From VAZQ01 sp963739175 (GTDB lineage Bacteria; Pseudomonadota; Alphaproteobacteria; Rhizobiales; Xanthobacteraceae): 64,000 bases of DNA. The notes under the pieces are model-generated. The model saw only the letters and a program-made list of their open reading frames with translations, did not search any database and had not been told where the DNA came from. The stretch lies in NCBI GenBank assembly GCA_963739175.1, contig CAVTZH010000001.1, positions 1,302,001 to 1,366,000 of the forward strand. The letters are read 5' to 3'. Shown here piece by piece: positions 26,811 through 37,438 of the stretch (positions within the stretch are counted from its first letter, which is position 1; each line of letters starts with the position of its first letter). A program made the position numbers and the translations under genes.

Positions 26811-29800
26811 TCATTTTGACGCCGCGGACGCGAGCGCCGCGACATTGCTGGCGGTGTTGCGCTGGATCAGCTTGATATAGGGGTCAATGCCCACGAACGC
26901 CGGCTTCCTGTCCACGACCAGCTCGATCGACTGCTTGCCGCCGACGATGCGGCGCTTTTCCAGGATGATGACGTCCTTGGCGGAGAATTCCCTCCGCCGC
27001 GGATCGGCGGTGAACAGGCCGATGTCGATCGCCTGATCGAGCGGCGCCTCTTTCTCGCCGCCGCTGGCGTCGGCGACCAGCTTGCGGGCCTCCACGTCGA
27101 TGCGGACGCGCCATTTGCCGTCGTCCGTCGGCTGCGCCTCGAGATCCGACAACCTGCAGGTCCCAGAGCGTGATCCGCTCGAACAGGTCGGTCACCAGTT
27201 GCTGGTGCTCCTTGCCGACTTCCTTGCGCAGCAGGCGCATGAAATCTGAGGCCGTCGTATAGGGGTTGGTCTTGAGACCATGCTCGCGCACGAGCTGCGC
27301 CAGCACCCGATTGACCGTCGCTTCGCCGACCGCGTCCTTGAGCGCGTACATCGCAACCGCGCCCTTGTTGTAGCGGATGTGGCCCTGCCCCTCGGCGCGA
27401 ACGAGCGGTGGCTCGCTGCGGCGCGCGAGGCCACGCTGCGATAGATATTTGTCGAGCTCGTAGCTCAGGAACCGCCGCATATGGGCGGCGCCGTAGCGGC
27501 GCTCCATCACCATCAGCGACGAGTACTGCGACAGCGTCTCGGAGAGGAAGCCTTCGCCCGGCAGCGACGCGCCGGCCACCTGGTGGCCCCACCATTGATG
27601 CGCGACCTCGTGCGCCGTCAGGTACCAGACATAGTCGATCAAATCGGGGTTTCGATTGTCCGCGATGAAACCGCTCGCCTCGGAATAAGGCACCGTGTTC
27701 GGGAACGACTGCGCGAACTCGAAGTATCCCGGGAATTCAACGATCCGCATCTGGCGGTGCTGGTAGGGTCCGAAGTTTTCCGAATAATACGCGAGCAATT
27801 CCTTCACGGCGTCCATCATCCGCTGCACGTTCACTTCGTGCCCGGGATGGAAATAGATGGCGATGTTGACGTCATTCCATTTGTCGCGCGCCACCACGTA
27901 GCGTGCCGACAGCACCGACCAGAAATTCAGGATCGGCGTGTCCATGGCGTAGCGGAAATAGCGCCGGCCATCTGCGCTCCACTCGCGCTCGATATAGCCA
28001 GGCGCGAGCGCGATCTGGTCGGCGCTGGTCGAGAGCGTAATGGCGAAACGAATGAAGTCGGAATCGGGAGCCCAGTGGCCCCGGTTGAGCAAGACCTTCT
28101 GGTCGAGCTTGGTCTCGGCGAACGGCACCAGGCCCTGCGCCTTGCGCTCCTTCTCGTCCTGCAGATATCGCCGCGACGACACGCCGATCGACGGCGCCAG
28201 TTCGTCGTTGCGCACGAAAGTTCCGTTGAACAGCACCGACGAGACGTCTGACTGGCTTTTGAAGCCTCTACGGTGCTTCGACACGGCGAACGTCAGCGTT
28301 CGCGCCTCGCCGGGCGCAAGTGGTGCGGAAGGACGGAAGATGAAGTGATTGAAGCGCCGCTGCGCATCGACGAGCGTGGAATCGGCGAGCTCGACCTTGT
28401 CGACGGAAACATCGTAGTCGAACCGCACGTGCACGGTTTCGATCGGCGCGCTGCTTCGATTCACCAGGACATGGCGGCCGCGCGATACAAAGCTGCGGGC
28501 TTGCGGATAGAGATCGACCTCCATCTCGACCTCGGTGATCCGCGGCTGCGGCAGCCCCTCGAATTGCCGGTAGGCCTTCTCGTAGTCGATGGCGCGCCGC
28601 CTCGCATCCGCGGCCGAGAGATCGGGGTTGAGGATGGATATATTCCAATAGATGTACGAGCCGGCGGCCGCCGTGCCGATGGCGGCAGCAACCGCAACCG
28701 CCGTCACCGCCGGCGTCATCGCCGATCGCATGCCGCGCAGCCGCGCCCGCGGCGATGCCGGGATACCGCGGATCCAAAGCGTGTGCGCGGCAACGCCGAG
28801 CAGCACGCTCACGCAACCCCAATAGGCCAGGAACCAGAATGCCGCCGGCAGAAAATGGCCAAACTGGTTCATGTCCGAGAGCGGCACGTGCGGATAGGTC
28901 GCGAAATGCAAGAGCGGCAGCCGGGCCTCGAGCACCGCGGCGGCGAGCGGAACCACGATCAACAGGATCACGACGACCATGACGCCGAGATATTTCTGGT
29001 TTACCAGCGCCTGCACGAAGGTCGCCAGGACGACGATCATCACTATCTGTAGGCCGAGCAGCGCGAATAGATCGACGAAGTAAAAATGCAGACCGATGCG
29101 GGTGACGCCTTTAGAGAGCTGATAGGCAATCCCGACGGCCGTTGCCACGCCAATAATGGCGAACACCATCAACGCAACCGCCACGAGTTTCGCAGCCAGA
29201 AAGACAAAGCTCGGTACCGGTGTCGCATCGACGATCTCGGCGATGCCGGCCTCCCGCTCGCGCCACACGATCTCGGCGCTGAACAGGACCGCCAGCACCA
29301 GCAGCACCGCAGCGGAAGCGTGCGTGAGCGTACCGACCACGATGTGCGTCATCGGCAGCAGCGGCGTGCCGTAACTTCGGCCGAGGTTCGCTAACACGAA
29401 TATGTACCCGGCCGTTCCCAGCACCAGCAGGGCCAGGAATGTCCAACTGCGCAGGATGGCGCGGGTCTCTTGTCGTACGCACGAAGTGAATTGCGCCCAC
29501 AGGCCCGCCCCGTCGGAGGACACAACGGGGACGCGGCGGGTGCGAACGGCCACCGCCCGTCTCGCTGCGGCTTCGACGGCGCGCGCAGGGCGGCCCGCGG
29601 GCAGGCGGCGGCGATAGAGCGCGATTGCCAGCGCCAGCAGTGACGCACTGATCCCGACGCACACCAGACAATTCAGCGCAAGCGTGCCGGTGAACGGGAT
29701 CAGCCGCGTGCCGCGTTCTGACGGCGTCCAATAGCGGGTGACATCGTCGAACGCGAAGCGGCCGAGCGGATCGATCAGGCCGGCGAGCCAGCGCATCGCC

Positions 29801-30405
29801 GGATCGCCGATAGTCAAGGTGGCGAAATGGGCAACCAGAAGCGCGATGAGCACCACGTAGGTCGCCAGCATGCTCCGCGTCACGCTGGCGGCCGTGAAGA
29901 ACAACGCACCGGCAAAAAACAGATTAGGCAGTACGATGATCGCCAGCCCGCTGAAATAAGCGTCGTACCGAAAGCTTCCGACGACGGCGGGATCAATCCA
30001 CCACATCCTCGTTCCGACCGCCAAGCCGACGAACGCGCCGCAGAATACGACCACGGTAATGATGAATGCGCCGGCAAACCGGCCCAGCAGATAGGTGCCG
30101 ATCGCCACCGGCGCCGCACGGATCATTTCGTCCATCTTCGTTCGCTGGTCGCGCAACGCCGCATGCGCGAGGATCGCAAGCGGGACGAACAGCCCGAAGA
30201 TGCTGAGAGCATACATCGACAATGCAACCGTGACCGGTGCATTCAAGGTCACGCGCGCGGTCGAAATCTTGATGCCGCCAATGGCGACCAGCCAGCCGAG
30301 CAGCCCGAAAATGACGAAATACACGTAGGTGCTGGGCTGACGCAGGTGATATCGCAGCTCGAAGGCGACGATCTGTCCGAACGTTGCGGCCTGCCGGGCG
30401 AACAT
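26811..30405 (-). CDS. ABC transporter permease fused to M1 aminopeptidase domain, frameshifted near the C-terminus
   Basis: This is a large fusion of about 1197 residues. The first ~560 residues hold roughly twelve hydrophobic helices in two ABC-2-type permease blocks. One last helix (AMTPAVTAVAVAAAIG) leads into an extracytoplasmic region that ends in a gluzincin M1 peptidase domain. The zinc motif is HEVAHQWWG (His932-His936), followed by the downstream glutamate in GFLSETLSQYSSLMVMER. Near 27151 one extra base breaks the frame after LWDLQV; it resumes as SDLEAQPTDDGKWRV and ends with an Ig-like beta segment. The gene begins one base after the stop of its ATPase partner. Similar permease/peptidase fusions are known in databases, but their substrate is not established. 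Confidence 0.88.
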
Positions 30406-30406
30406 G

Positions 30407-31348
30407 TCAGGCGCCGGCTTTGTCGGCTTCGGCGGTCATGGCGAAATAGACGTCCTGGAGCTCGCCGCTCACGTGCTCGAAACCGGCACCGGGGTTCTCG
30501 CTGCCAAGCACATGCACAACCGCGGTCGCTTCGGTGTATCGGGTCGAGAGCACGTTGAAGTCGCGTCGATAGGTTTCGACCTCACCGCGCGGCACGGTCT
30601 TGCGCCAGACGCGTCCGTGCAGCGTCGCGACCAGCGACGACAACTCACCGTCCGCAACCACGCGGCCGCCGAACAGGATGGCGGCGCGGGAACACAGCCG
30701 CGACACGTCGTCGAGCAGATGGGTCGAGAGGATGACCGCGACCGTCGCGCCGATCTCGGACAGCACCTCGTGGAAGCGATGGCGCTCGGTCGGGTCCAAG
30801 CCCGCGGTAGGCTCATCGACGATGATGATCTGCGGGTTGCCGAGCAGCGCCTGCGCGATGCCGAAGCGCTGCCGCATGCCGCCGGAGTAGGTCGAGACCG
30901 CGCGCTTGCGCGCATCGTAGAGGTTGGTCTGTTCCAACAGGGCGTCGACCTGCTCGCGCCTCACTTTGGCGGGGCCGACGCCCTTGAGCACCGCGAGGTG
31001 ATCGAGCAGGTCCGCCGCCGAGATGCGCGGGTAGACGCCGAACTCCTGCGGCAGATAGCCGAGCACGCGGCGGATCGCGAACGGGTCGGCAATGATGTCG
31101 GCGCCGTCGAAGGTGACGCTACCGGCAGTCGGCTGCTGCAAGGTGGCGACGATCCGCATCAGCGTCGATTTGCCGGCGCCGTTCGGCCCGAGCAAGCCGT
31201 ACATGCCGCGCGGCACGTCGAGATCGACCCCCGCGAGCGCCTGAACGCCGTTCGCATAGGTGTGCCGGAGGTTTCGGATCTGCAGCCGCGGCGCTGAGCC
31301 GGCCGCGCTTGCTGGCGAAGGACTGCCCGGCTCCGGCGCGGCGTGCAT
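30407..31348 (-). CDS. ABC transporter ATP-binding protein
   Basis: This is a 313-residue ABC-2-type ATPase. Walker A is GPNGAGKST, the Q-loop region is LGYLPQEFGVYP, the signature is YSGGMRQRFGIAQAL, Walker B is IIIVDEPTAGLDP and the switch histidine is in VILSTHLLDDVSRL. A C-terminal extension of about 80 residues follows the core. I choose the ATG at 31348 because GGGAGGGGG lies six bases upstream; the longer in-frame start at 31381 has no good ribosome-binding site. The stop is separated by one base from the start of the permease/peptidase gene, so the two are translationally coupled and form one transporter. Confidence 0.93.
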   Translation of the reverse strand: MHAAPEPGSPSPASAAGSAPRLQIRNLRHTYANGVQALAGVDLDVPRGMYGLLGPNGAGKSTLMRIVATLQQPTAGSVTFDGADIIADPFAIRRVLGYLPQEFGVYPRISAADLLDHLAVLKGVGPAKVRREQVDALLEQTNLYDARKRAVSTYSGGMRQRFGIAQALLGNPQIIIVDEPTAGLDPTERHRFHEVLSEIGATVAVILSTHLLDDVSRLCSRAAILFGGRVVADGELSSLVATLHGRVWRKTVPRGEVETYRRDFNVLSTRYTEATAVVHVLGSENPGAGFEHVSGELQDVYFAMTAEADKAGA

Positions 31349-31479
31349 GGCGCAACCCCCTCCCAATCGAGCGGAGGACATTATAGACCGCCTGAAGCGT
31401 GCGGATACAACTTCAGTGGCAATCTATTCGTCCGCCGCTTTGGACTATACTGTGGTGACGTCCTGGGGAGGACGCCCAC

Positions 31480-32460
31480 ATGGTGCAGCGACCGATCCTG
31501 TTCACAGCCGTCCTGGCCGCGCTGCTCTTTCAAACAAACCTCACCGCGCAGCCGCAAAGCTATCCGACCGGGCCGGTCACCGTCGTGGTGTCGTTTCCGC
31601 CCGGCGGCAGCATCGACTCGGTGCTGCGCGCGATGGCGCCGAAGCTGCAGGAACGCCTGGGCAAGCCGGTCGTGGTCGAGAACCGCGCCGGCGGCGGGGG
31701 CGTGATCGCGACGGCGGCAGTCGCGAAGTCGCCGCCGGACGGACACATGCTGCTCGCATCGGCCAGTTCGCTCGCGTCCAATCCCTCGCTGTTCAAAGCG
31801 TTGCCGTTCGACACGCTCAAAGATTTCCAGATGATCTCGCTGGTGTTTCACACGCCGCTGGTCCTGGTGGTCAATCCAGGCCTGCCGGCGAAATCGGTTG
31901 GCGAGCTGATCGCGCTCGCCAAGCAGCGGCCGGGCGAGATCTCGTTTGCGCAAAGCGGCCCGGGATCGGCGGTGCATCTTGCCGCCGAGCTGCTCCAGAC
32001 CATGACCGGCACCAAGATGAACGGCGTCGCCTATCGCGGCGCACCGCCGGCGTTGAACGACGTGATGGCCGGCCACGTTGCGCTGATGTTCGCCGATGCC
32101 GGCTCGGTGGTCGGGTTGATCGCGGGCGGTAAGGTGCGGGCGCTGGGCGTCACCTCGACCACGCGCGTGCCGGCGTTGCCCGATATTCCAACGATTACGG
32201 AGGCCGGCGTCGCCGGCTTCGACGCGGTCGGATGGACCAGCGTCAGCGTGCCGGCGGCAACGCCCAAGCCGGTCATCGACCGGCTGCAGGCCGAGCTGGC
32301 GGCGGCCGCCGCGGCGCCGGACGTGCAGGCGCTGATTGTCCGGCTCGGATTGATCCCGGTCGCGAGTCCGCCGCCGGCGGCGCTGCAGAAATTCCTGGCG
32401 GCAGAGATCGATCGCTGGGGCGGCATCATCGAAAAGGCGGGCGTGGCGAAATCGCAATAA
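31480..32460 (+). CDS. Bug/TctC-family tripartite tricarboxylate receptor (5)
   Basis: This is a 326-residue periplasmic receptor with a signal peptide (MVQRPILFTAVLAALLFQ) and signatures GPVTVVVSFPPGGSIDSVLR and PVVVENRAGGGGVIAT. It is transcribed divergently from the ABC transporter and is followed 38 bases later by a class II aldolase on the same strand. That pairing suggests the receptor senses or imports a hydroxy-acid or sugar-acid substrate for the aldolase. No membrane components are nearby. Confidence 0.92.
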   Translation: MVQRPILFTAVLAALLFQTNLTAQPQSYPTGPVTVVVSFPPGGSIDSVLRAMAPKLQERLGKPVVVENRAGGGGVIATAAVAKSPPDGHMLLASASSLASNPSLFKALPFDTLKDFQMISLVFHTPLVLVVNPGLPAKSVGELIALAKQRPGEISFAQSGPGSAVHLAAELLQTMTGTKMNGVAYRGAPPALNDVMAGHVALMFADAGSVVGLIAGGKVRALGVTSTTRVPALPDIPTITEAGVAGFDAVGWTSVSVPAATPKPVIDRLQAELAAAAAAPDVQALIVRLGLIPVASPPPAALQKFLAAEIDRWGGIIEKAGVAKSQ

Positions 32461-32498
32461 CCCGCGCAGAAACATCTTACGGACAGGGACGCGTTTCC

Positions 32499-33194
32499 AT
32501 GAGTGAAGAGGATTTGCTGCGTGAGAAGACCGCGACGCTGGCGCGGATGTTGAACATGCAAGGGACCATCGGCATGTTCGGACACGTTTCGATCCGCGTG
32601 CCGGGCACCGACCGCTGCTTCATCAGTCCCGGCGCGAGCACCGAGAAGGCCACGGTGCGGCCGGAGCAGATCTTCGTCTACAACATCGACGGCACCATCA
32701 TCGAGCATCCCGGCGGATTGGTCCCGCTGGAGTGGCGCATCCACACCCAAATCCATCGCGACCGGCCCGATGCCATGTGCATCGCGCATCTGCACGCGCC
32801 GCATGCGCGCGCGCTCGGCGTTGCCGGCAAGGAGGTGGTCCCGGTGTTCCTGCATGGATCGTTCCTGCGCGGCGGCGTGCCGACCTGGAACAATCCGCGC
32901 CTGGTGGTCAATGACGAGCAGGCCGCCGACCTCTCGCGCGCGCTCGGCAAGGGCAACGTGGTGCAGATGCGCGGCCACGGCTGCGTGATCGTCGGCGCGA
33001 CCGCGGAAGAGGCGTTCTTCGCCTGCACGTTCTTCGAGGAGAATGCGCAGATCCAGCTGCAGGCTGAGATCATGGGCGGCGCGATCCCGCTGACGGCGGA
33101 CGAGGCGCGCGACTGCGCCGAAGGCACGTTCAATCCGCGGCTGTTTCCGCTGTTGTGGACCTACTACGAGCGCAAGGTCGCGCTGGAGACCTGA
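32499..33194 (+). CDS. Class II aldolase/adducin family protein
   Basis: This is a 231-residue zinc-dependent aldolase-type protein. The metal ligands are visible in CIAHLHAPHARAL and VQMRGHGCVIVG, and the N-terminal GHVSIRVPGTDRCFISPG motif matches the substrate phosphate or carboxylate loop of L-fuculose-phosphate aldolase relatives. It starts at the ATG at 32499 after the Bug receptor gene. Family members cleave sugar phosphates or decarboxylate hydroxy-ketoacids; the reaction here is not decided by sequence. The length and frame are normal. Confidence 0.88.
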   Translation: MSEEDLLREKTATLARMLNMQGTIGMFGHVSIRVPGTDRCFISPGASTEKATVRPEQIFVYNIDGTIIEHPGGLVPLEWRIHTQIHRDRPDAMCIAHLHAPHARALGVAGKEVVPVFLHGSFLRGGVPTWNNPRLVVNDEQAADLSRALGKGNVVQMRGHGCVIVGATAEEAFFACTFFEENAQIQLQAEIMGGAIPLTADEARDCAEGTFNPRLFPLLWTYYERKVALET

Positions 33195-33269
33195 TCGGGC
33201 GAGGCGGCCAGGCGCGCCGCCGCTGCGAGATGCTCGCTCCGGCCGTGCCGTTGCTATTTCGGAGAGAAC

Positions 33270-33344
<75 letters not shown>

Positions 33345-33568
33345 ATCCGTTGGGTATCGCGGCAGGCCCGAGGACCCGGCCGCTCTGGCGAAGCTATGCC
33401 AAATGGCACCCGGCAATGCAACCACCGCCGGACCCGGGCCGTTCTAGCCTCACCGTCTGAAGGATGTGTTAGCGCCGTTTCGGCTTTCCAAGGCCCCGGA
33501 TCGTCCCGATTGCGGCCGAAATTTGCATTGCCGGCGCCGCCCGGCATAAGTCCCACCCGAAATCCGCC

Positions 33569-34138
33569 ATGCCCCCAATGCCTGCGGCCATGCCTGCGAC
33601 CCCCGACGATCTGTTCGCCTTTCTCGACCGGCTCGGCATCACCCATGCAACGGTGACGCACCCGCCCCTGTTCACGGTCGAGGAATCGCAGGCGCTGCGC
33701 GGCAAGATCCCGGGCGGGCACTCCAAGAACCTGTTCCTGCGCGACAAGAAGGGCGCGCTGTTTCTGGTGAGCGCGCTCGAGGACGCCGCCATCGAGCTGA
33801 AATCGCTGCACCGGACGCTGGGCGCAAGCGGCCGCTTCTCGTTCGGTTCCGCCGACCTCATGCGCGAGACCCTGGGCATCGAGCCCGGCGCGGTGACGCC
33901 GTTCGCCGCACTCAACGATACCGCGGGGCGGGTTATCGTGGTGCTCGACGCCGCGATGATGGATCATGCGCGGCTCAATTTTCATCCGCTGCGGAACACC
34001 ATGACCACGACCATTGCGCGAGACGATCTGGTGCGGTTCCTTGCCGAAACCGGCCATCCCCCACGGATTGTGCCGGTCTCATCGGCGGTCTTGGGTCTCG
34101 CCGAGACGATTGCAATCGGTTCCACGGACACCATCTAA
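33569..34138 (+). CDS. Prolyl-tRNA editing (YbaK/EbsC, ProX-type) protein
   Basis: This is a 189-residue free-standing editing domain that hydrolyses mischarged Ala-tRNA(Pro) or related products in trans. The YbaK fold shows in THPPLFTVEESQALRGKIPG, HSKNLFLRDKKGALFLVSAL and the C-terminal RVIVVLDAAMMDHARLNFHP. The KNLFLRDKK block and the final NFHPLRNT motif are typical of the PrdX/ProXp-ala group. Three ATGs (33569, 33578, 33590) are possible starts. It precedes the thioredoxin-domain gene by 73 bases on the same strand, the order usual in this lineage. Confidence 0.9.
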   Translation: MPPMPAAMPATPDDLFAFLDRLGITHATVTHPPLFTVEESQALRGKIPGGHSKNLFLRDKKGALFLVSALEDAAIELKSLHRTLGASGRFSFGSADLMRETLGIEPGAVTPFAALNDTAGRVIVVLDAAMMDHARLNFHPLRNTMTTTIARDDLVRFLAETGHPPRIVPVSSAVLGLAETIAIGSTDTI

Positions 34139-34211
34139 TCGGGCATAATCCGACAATCCGGGCGTCGCGGGGGCGGGGCCCACTTAAGGGCAACAGGACC
34201 GGCAGGACGAC

Positions 34212-35142
34212 ATGTTTCAAGACTCGGCCAATATGAACGTGACAGTCACGACCGGCGCCGCCCCGGCCGCCGACGGGCTGATCAAGGACACCACCACCCA
34301 GACCTTCGTGAAGGACGTGATCGAGGAATCGAAGCGCCAGCCGGTGCTGATCGATTTCTGGGCGCCCTGGTGCGGCCCGTGCAAGCAGCTCACGCCGATC
34401 CTGGAAAAGGCCGTGAAGGCCGCCAAGGGCAAGGTCAAGCTGGTGAAGATGGACATCGACAAGGAGCCCGCGGTGGCGGGTCAGATGGGCATCCAGTCGA
34501 TCCCAGCGGTGATCGCCTTCGTCAACGGCCAGCCGGCCGACGGCTTCATGGGCGCGCTGCCCGAGAGCCAGGTGATCCAGTTCCTGGAGCGGCTCACCAA
34601 GGGCAAGATCGGCGGCGAGGAGAAGGACGCGCTGGCCGCGGCCGACGCCGCGCTGGCACAGGGCGACGCCACCTCAGCCGCCAGTCTCTATGCTTCGCTC
34701 CTTGCACAGGACAATACCAACGTCGCGGCGCTCGCGGGCCTCGCGCGCAGCTATCGTGCAGACCGGCGCGGTCGAGCAGGCCAAGCAGACGCTCGCGATG
34801 GTGCCGGAGGCGAAGCGCAACGATGCCGCGGTCGCGGCCGCGCGCGCCGCGCTCGAAGTCGCCGAGCAGGCGCAGTCGGTCGGCCCGCTCGACGAGTTGA
34901 AGCAGAAGGTCGAGGCCAATCCGCTCGACCATCAGGCGCGCTTCGACCTCGCGGTCGCACTCAACAGCAAGGGCAAGCGGGCGGAAGCGGTCGACAACCT
35001 GATCGAGATCGTGCGCCGCGATCGCAAGTGGAACGACGACGGCGCGCGCAAGCAGCTGGTGCAGTTCTTCGAGGCCTGGGGTCCGACCGATGACGCGACC
35101 GTCGAGGGCCGCAAGCGGCTGTCGTCGATCCTGTTTGCATGA
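34212..35142 (+). CDS. Thioredoxin-domain co-chaperone, YbbN/CnoX-like, frameshifted
   Basis: The N-terminal thioredoxin fold (about residues 25-130) contains the active site IDFWAPWCGPCKQLTPIL and the cis-proline segment IQSIPAVIAFVNG. The C-terminal half is helical with tetratricopeptide-like repeats (VEQAKQTLAMVPEAKRNDA; HQARFDLAVALNSKGKRAEA), the plan of YbbN/CnoX, which protects client proteins and hands them to chaperonin. An extra C at 34755 breaks the frame between ALAGLARSY and VQTGAVEQAK; corrected length is about 309. The WCGPC dithiol is retained here, whereas E. coli YbbN has lost one cysteine, so a redox role is likely. The LON-domain gene follows after 49 bases. Confidence 0.9.
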
Positions 35143-35191
35143 GTATGTAGCGGGCCGCGCCTGGCGGGCGGGCCGACGTGCGGTGGTGGCG

Positions 35192-35860
35192 ATGAATGTG
35201 ACCTATCACGGTCCCGGCGACCTACCCGACGTAATTCCGGTCTTTCCCCTTGCGGGCGCGCTGCTGCTGCCGCGCGGACAATTGCCGCTCAACATCTTCG
35301 AGCCGCGCTATCTGGCGATGATCGACGACGCGCTGCGCTCCGGGCTGCGGCTCGTCGGCATGATCCAGCCCGACCCGGCGCGCGGCGGCCCCGAGGACAA
35401 GCCCGTGCTCTACAAGATCGGCTGCGTCGGCCGGTTGACCCAGATCGCCGAATCCGGCGACGGCCGCTACCTGATCCAGCTCACCGGCATCGCGCGCTAC
35501 CGGATCGAGGAGGAGCTCCCCGTCGCGACGCCCTACCGGCAATGCCGCGTGACCTTCGTGCCGTTCAAGAACGACTTCACCGCCCGCAAGGGTGAGGACG
35601 AGGTCGACCGCGAGAGCCTGCTCAAGGCGCTGAAGGACTTCCTGGAGGCGAACAATCTCAAGGCCGACTGGCAGGGCATCGAGAACGCGCCCAACGAGGC
35701 GCTGGTCAATGCGCTGGCGATGATGTCGCCCTACGGCGCCGCCGAGAAGCAGGCGCTGCTCGAAGCGCCCGACCTCAAGACCCGCGCCGAGCTTCTGGTC
35801 GCGGTCACCGAGATCGAGCTCGCCAAGAAGGTCTCCGGCAGCGACACCGCGCTGCAGTAA
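35192..35860 (+). CDS. LON substrate-binding-domain protein
   Basis: This 222-residue protein consists of a single LON N-terminal (PUA-like) domain with no AAA+ or protease parts. Markers are VIPVFPLAGALLLPRGQLPL, NIFEPRYLAMIDDALRSG and a helical C-terminus (LVNALAMMSPYGAAEKQALL). Stand-alone LON-domain proteins are common in alphaproteobacteria and their role is unclear; substrate recognition for proteolysis is plausible but unproven. The ATG at 35192 is used; an upstream frame would add 34 residues overlapping the preceding gene. It belongs to the conserved run thioredoxin - LON - Trm112 - ubiH, here interrupted by other genes. Confidence 0.9.
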   Translation: MNVTYHGPGDLPDVIPVFPLAGALLLPRGQLPLNIFEPRYLAMIDDALRSGLRLVGMIQPDPARGGPEDKPVLYKIGCVGRLTQIAESGDGRYLIQLTGIARYRIEEELPVATPYRQCRVTFVPFKNDFTARKGEDEVDRESLLKALKDFLEANNLKADWQGIENAPNEALVNALAMMSPYGAAEKQALLEAPDLKTRAELLVAVTEIELAKKVSGSDTALQ

Positions 35861-35919
35861 GCGTCATGCGTTGCAGCCGTGCGGAACAAGCGCGGCGCCA
35901 ACCAAAGGGGGAGAGCTCC

Positions 35920-37112
35920 ATGCAAAAACTTTTGCGATGTGTCGGTCTCTGCGCTGCATTGATCGTTTCAACTTCCGCGCTGGCGCAGCTCGCGCCGCCG
36001 CGCACGCTGGAAGAGCTGAAGCAGGAGATTCAGGCCGCGCCGACCGGCGCGCCTATCCGGTATCGCAGCTCGATCCCGCCGAAGTGCGCGAAGCGCTCGC
36101 CAATCTCAAGAGCCAGGAGCGTGACCATTGGGCGGCGGTCTGGAGCGCGATCGGCGACCGCCATCTTGCGAAAGCCAAGGCGCTCGAGGCCACCGACAAA
36201 GCGGCGGCGGCGAAGGCCTACGAGCATGCGATGGAGTACTACCTGTTCGCGCGCTTCCCCTTGGAGGATTCTCCGGGAACCGCAAAAGCCTACGAGAAGG
36301 TGCTGGAAAGCTCCGCCGGTTATCGGCGCAACGTCGATCCGCCGATCGAGGCGGTGACGTTCACCTATGACGGCAAGGAGATCGTCGGCTACCTGCGCAA
36401 GCCGAAGGGCGTCGCCAAGCCGCCGGTCGTCATGACCATCGGCGGCCTCGACGGCCGCAAGGAAAATGCCGTCATCCGCAACGCCGGCTATCTGCCGCAC
36501 GGCGTGGCGTTCTTCGCGCTCGACATGCCCGGCACCGGACAGACGCGCATCACCATCCAGCCCGGCGCCGAGAAGGTCTACTCGGCCGCGCTCGATGCGC
36601 TCGCCAAGCGCGACGACATCGACGGCAAGCGCATCGTGGTCCACGGCGGAAGCTGGGGCGGCCACTGGTCGGCGCGGCTCGCCTATGCGGAAAAGGACCG
36701 TATCCGTGGCGCCGTCGTGCAAGGCGGGCCCGTGCACGGATATTTCCAACCCGACTGGCAGCGCAAGGCGCTCGGCACGCGGGAGTATCTGTTCGGGCTG
36801 TTCGAGGCCCGCTCGGCCGTGTACGGCGTCAAAACGCTGGACGAGTTCCTGGCCTATGGTCCGCGCATGTCGCTGAAGGACACCGGCTGGCTCGACAAGC
36901 CGTCCGCGCCGATGCTCGTCATCAACGGCCGCAACGACACCCAGGTGCCGATCGACGACCTCTATCTGCTGCTGACTGCGGGCGATCCCAAGGAGGCTTG
37001 GGTCAATCCACGCGGCGGTCACATGGGTCGTACGCCGCAGCTTACCGACCAGAAGATCTTCGAGACGGTGACGCTGCCGTGGGTCGTGCGGCGGCTGGGC
37101 GTGTCGATGTAG
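35920..37112 (+). CDS. Secreted alpha/beta hydrolase (FrsA/DUF1100-like), frameshifted
   Basis: The protein starts with a signal peptide (MQKLLRCVGLCAALIVSTSA) behind GGGGGAGAG. It has a helical cap region (LEATDKAAAAKAYEHAMEYY) and then an alpha/beta-hydrolase core: nucleophile serine in VVHGGSWGGHWS, acid in INGRNDTQVPIDD and histidine in NPRGGHMGRT. The pattern resembles FrsA and 2,6-dihydropseudooxynicotine hydrolase-like esterases. Around 36050 one base is missing, so IQAAPTGA and YPVSQLDPAEVREAL lie in different frames; corrected length is about 397. The substrate is unknown. The gene separates the LON-domain gene from the DEAD-box helicase. Confidence 0.82.
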
Positions 37113-37438
37113 GGCGCGCCCGCTCGATTCCGACGTATCGGCCCCGGTACGTCGGCATCAGACACGAGTTGTTAGCCATTCCTACGGTTGGCCTTGAATT
37201 CTCCGCATTAAGGCGCTATGTGACCCCTCGTTGAGAGCGATTGGCCGTTATTGGCCGCTTATGGGTCGCGTGAACGAATTCCACGTCTTGGTTTTCGACC
37301 CTTCGCATCCAACCCCTTCATCGACAGCCCAGACACGCGGGATGTCCAGTAGCCGCCGCGATGGCGGCCGCGACGTCCTTTCCGATATCGGGTGAACCCG
37401 ACATCGGCGGCCGCGGCTGATATCGCCATACGAAAGAT
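37113..37438. other. Intergenic leader region of the DEAD-box helicase gene
   Basis: This 326-base gap holds no credible ORF. A hairpin with stem CCGACGTA/TACGTCGG at 37130-37155 follows the hydrolase stop but lacks a T-run. The remainder is relatively AT-rich for this window (GTTGAGAGCGATTGGCCGTTATTGGCCGC, a short direct repeat TTGGCCG) and then GC-rich and structured. A long leader fits cold-shock DEAD-box genes, but no known riboswitch or thermosensor pattern is recognised. Confidence 0.4.

Noticed and set aside
37130..37155. Intrinsic terminator after the FrsA-like hydrolase
   Set aside because: The stem CCGACGTA/TACGTCGG is real but the loop is ten bases and no T-run follows.
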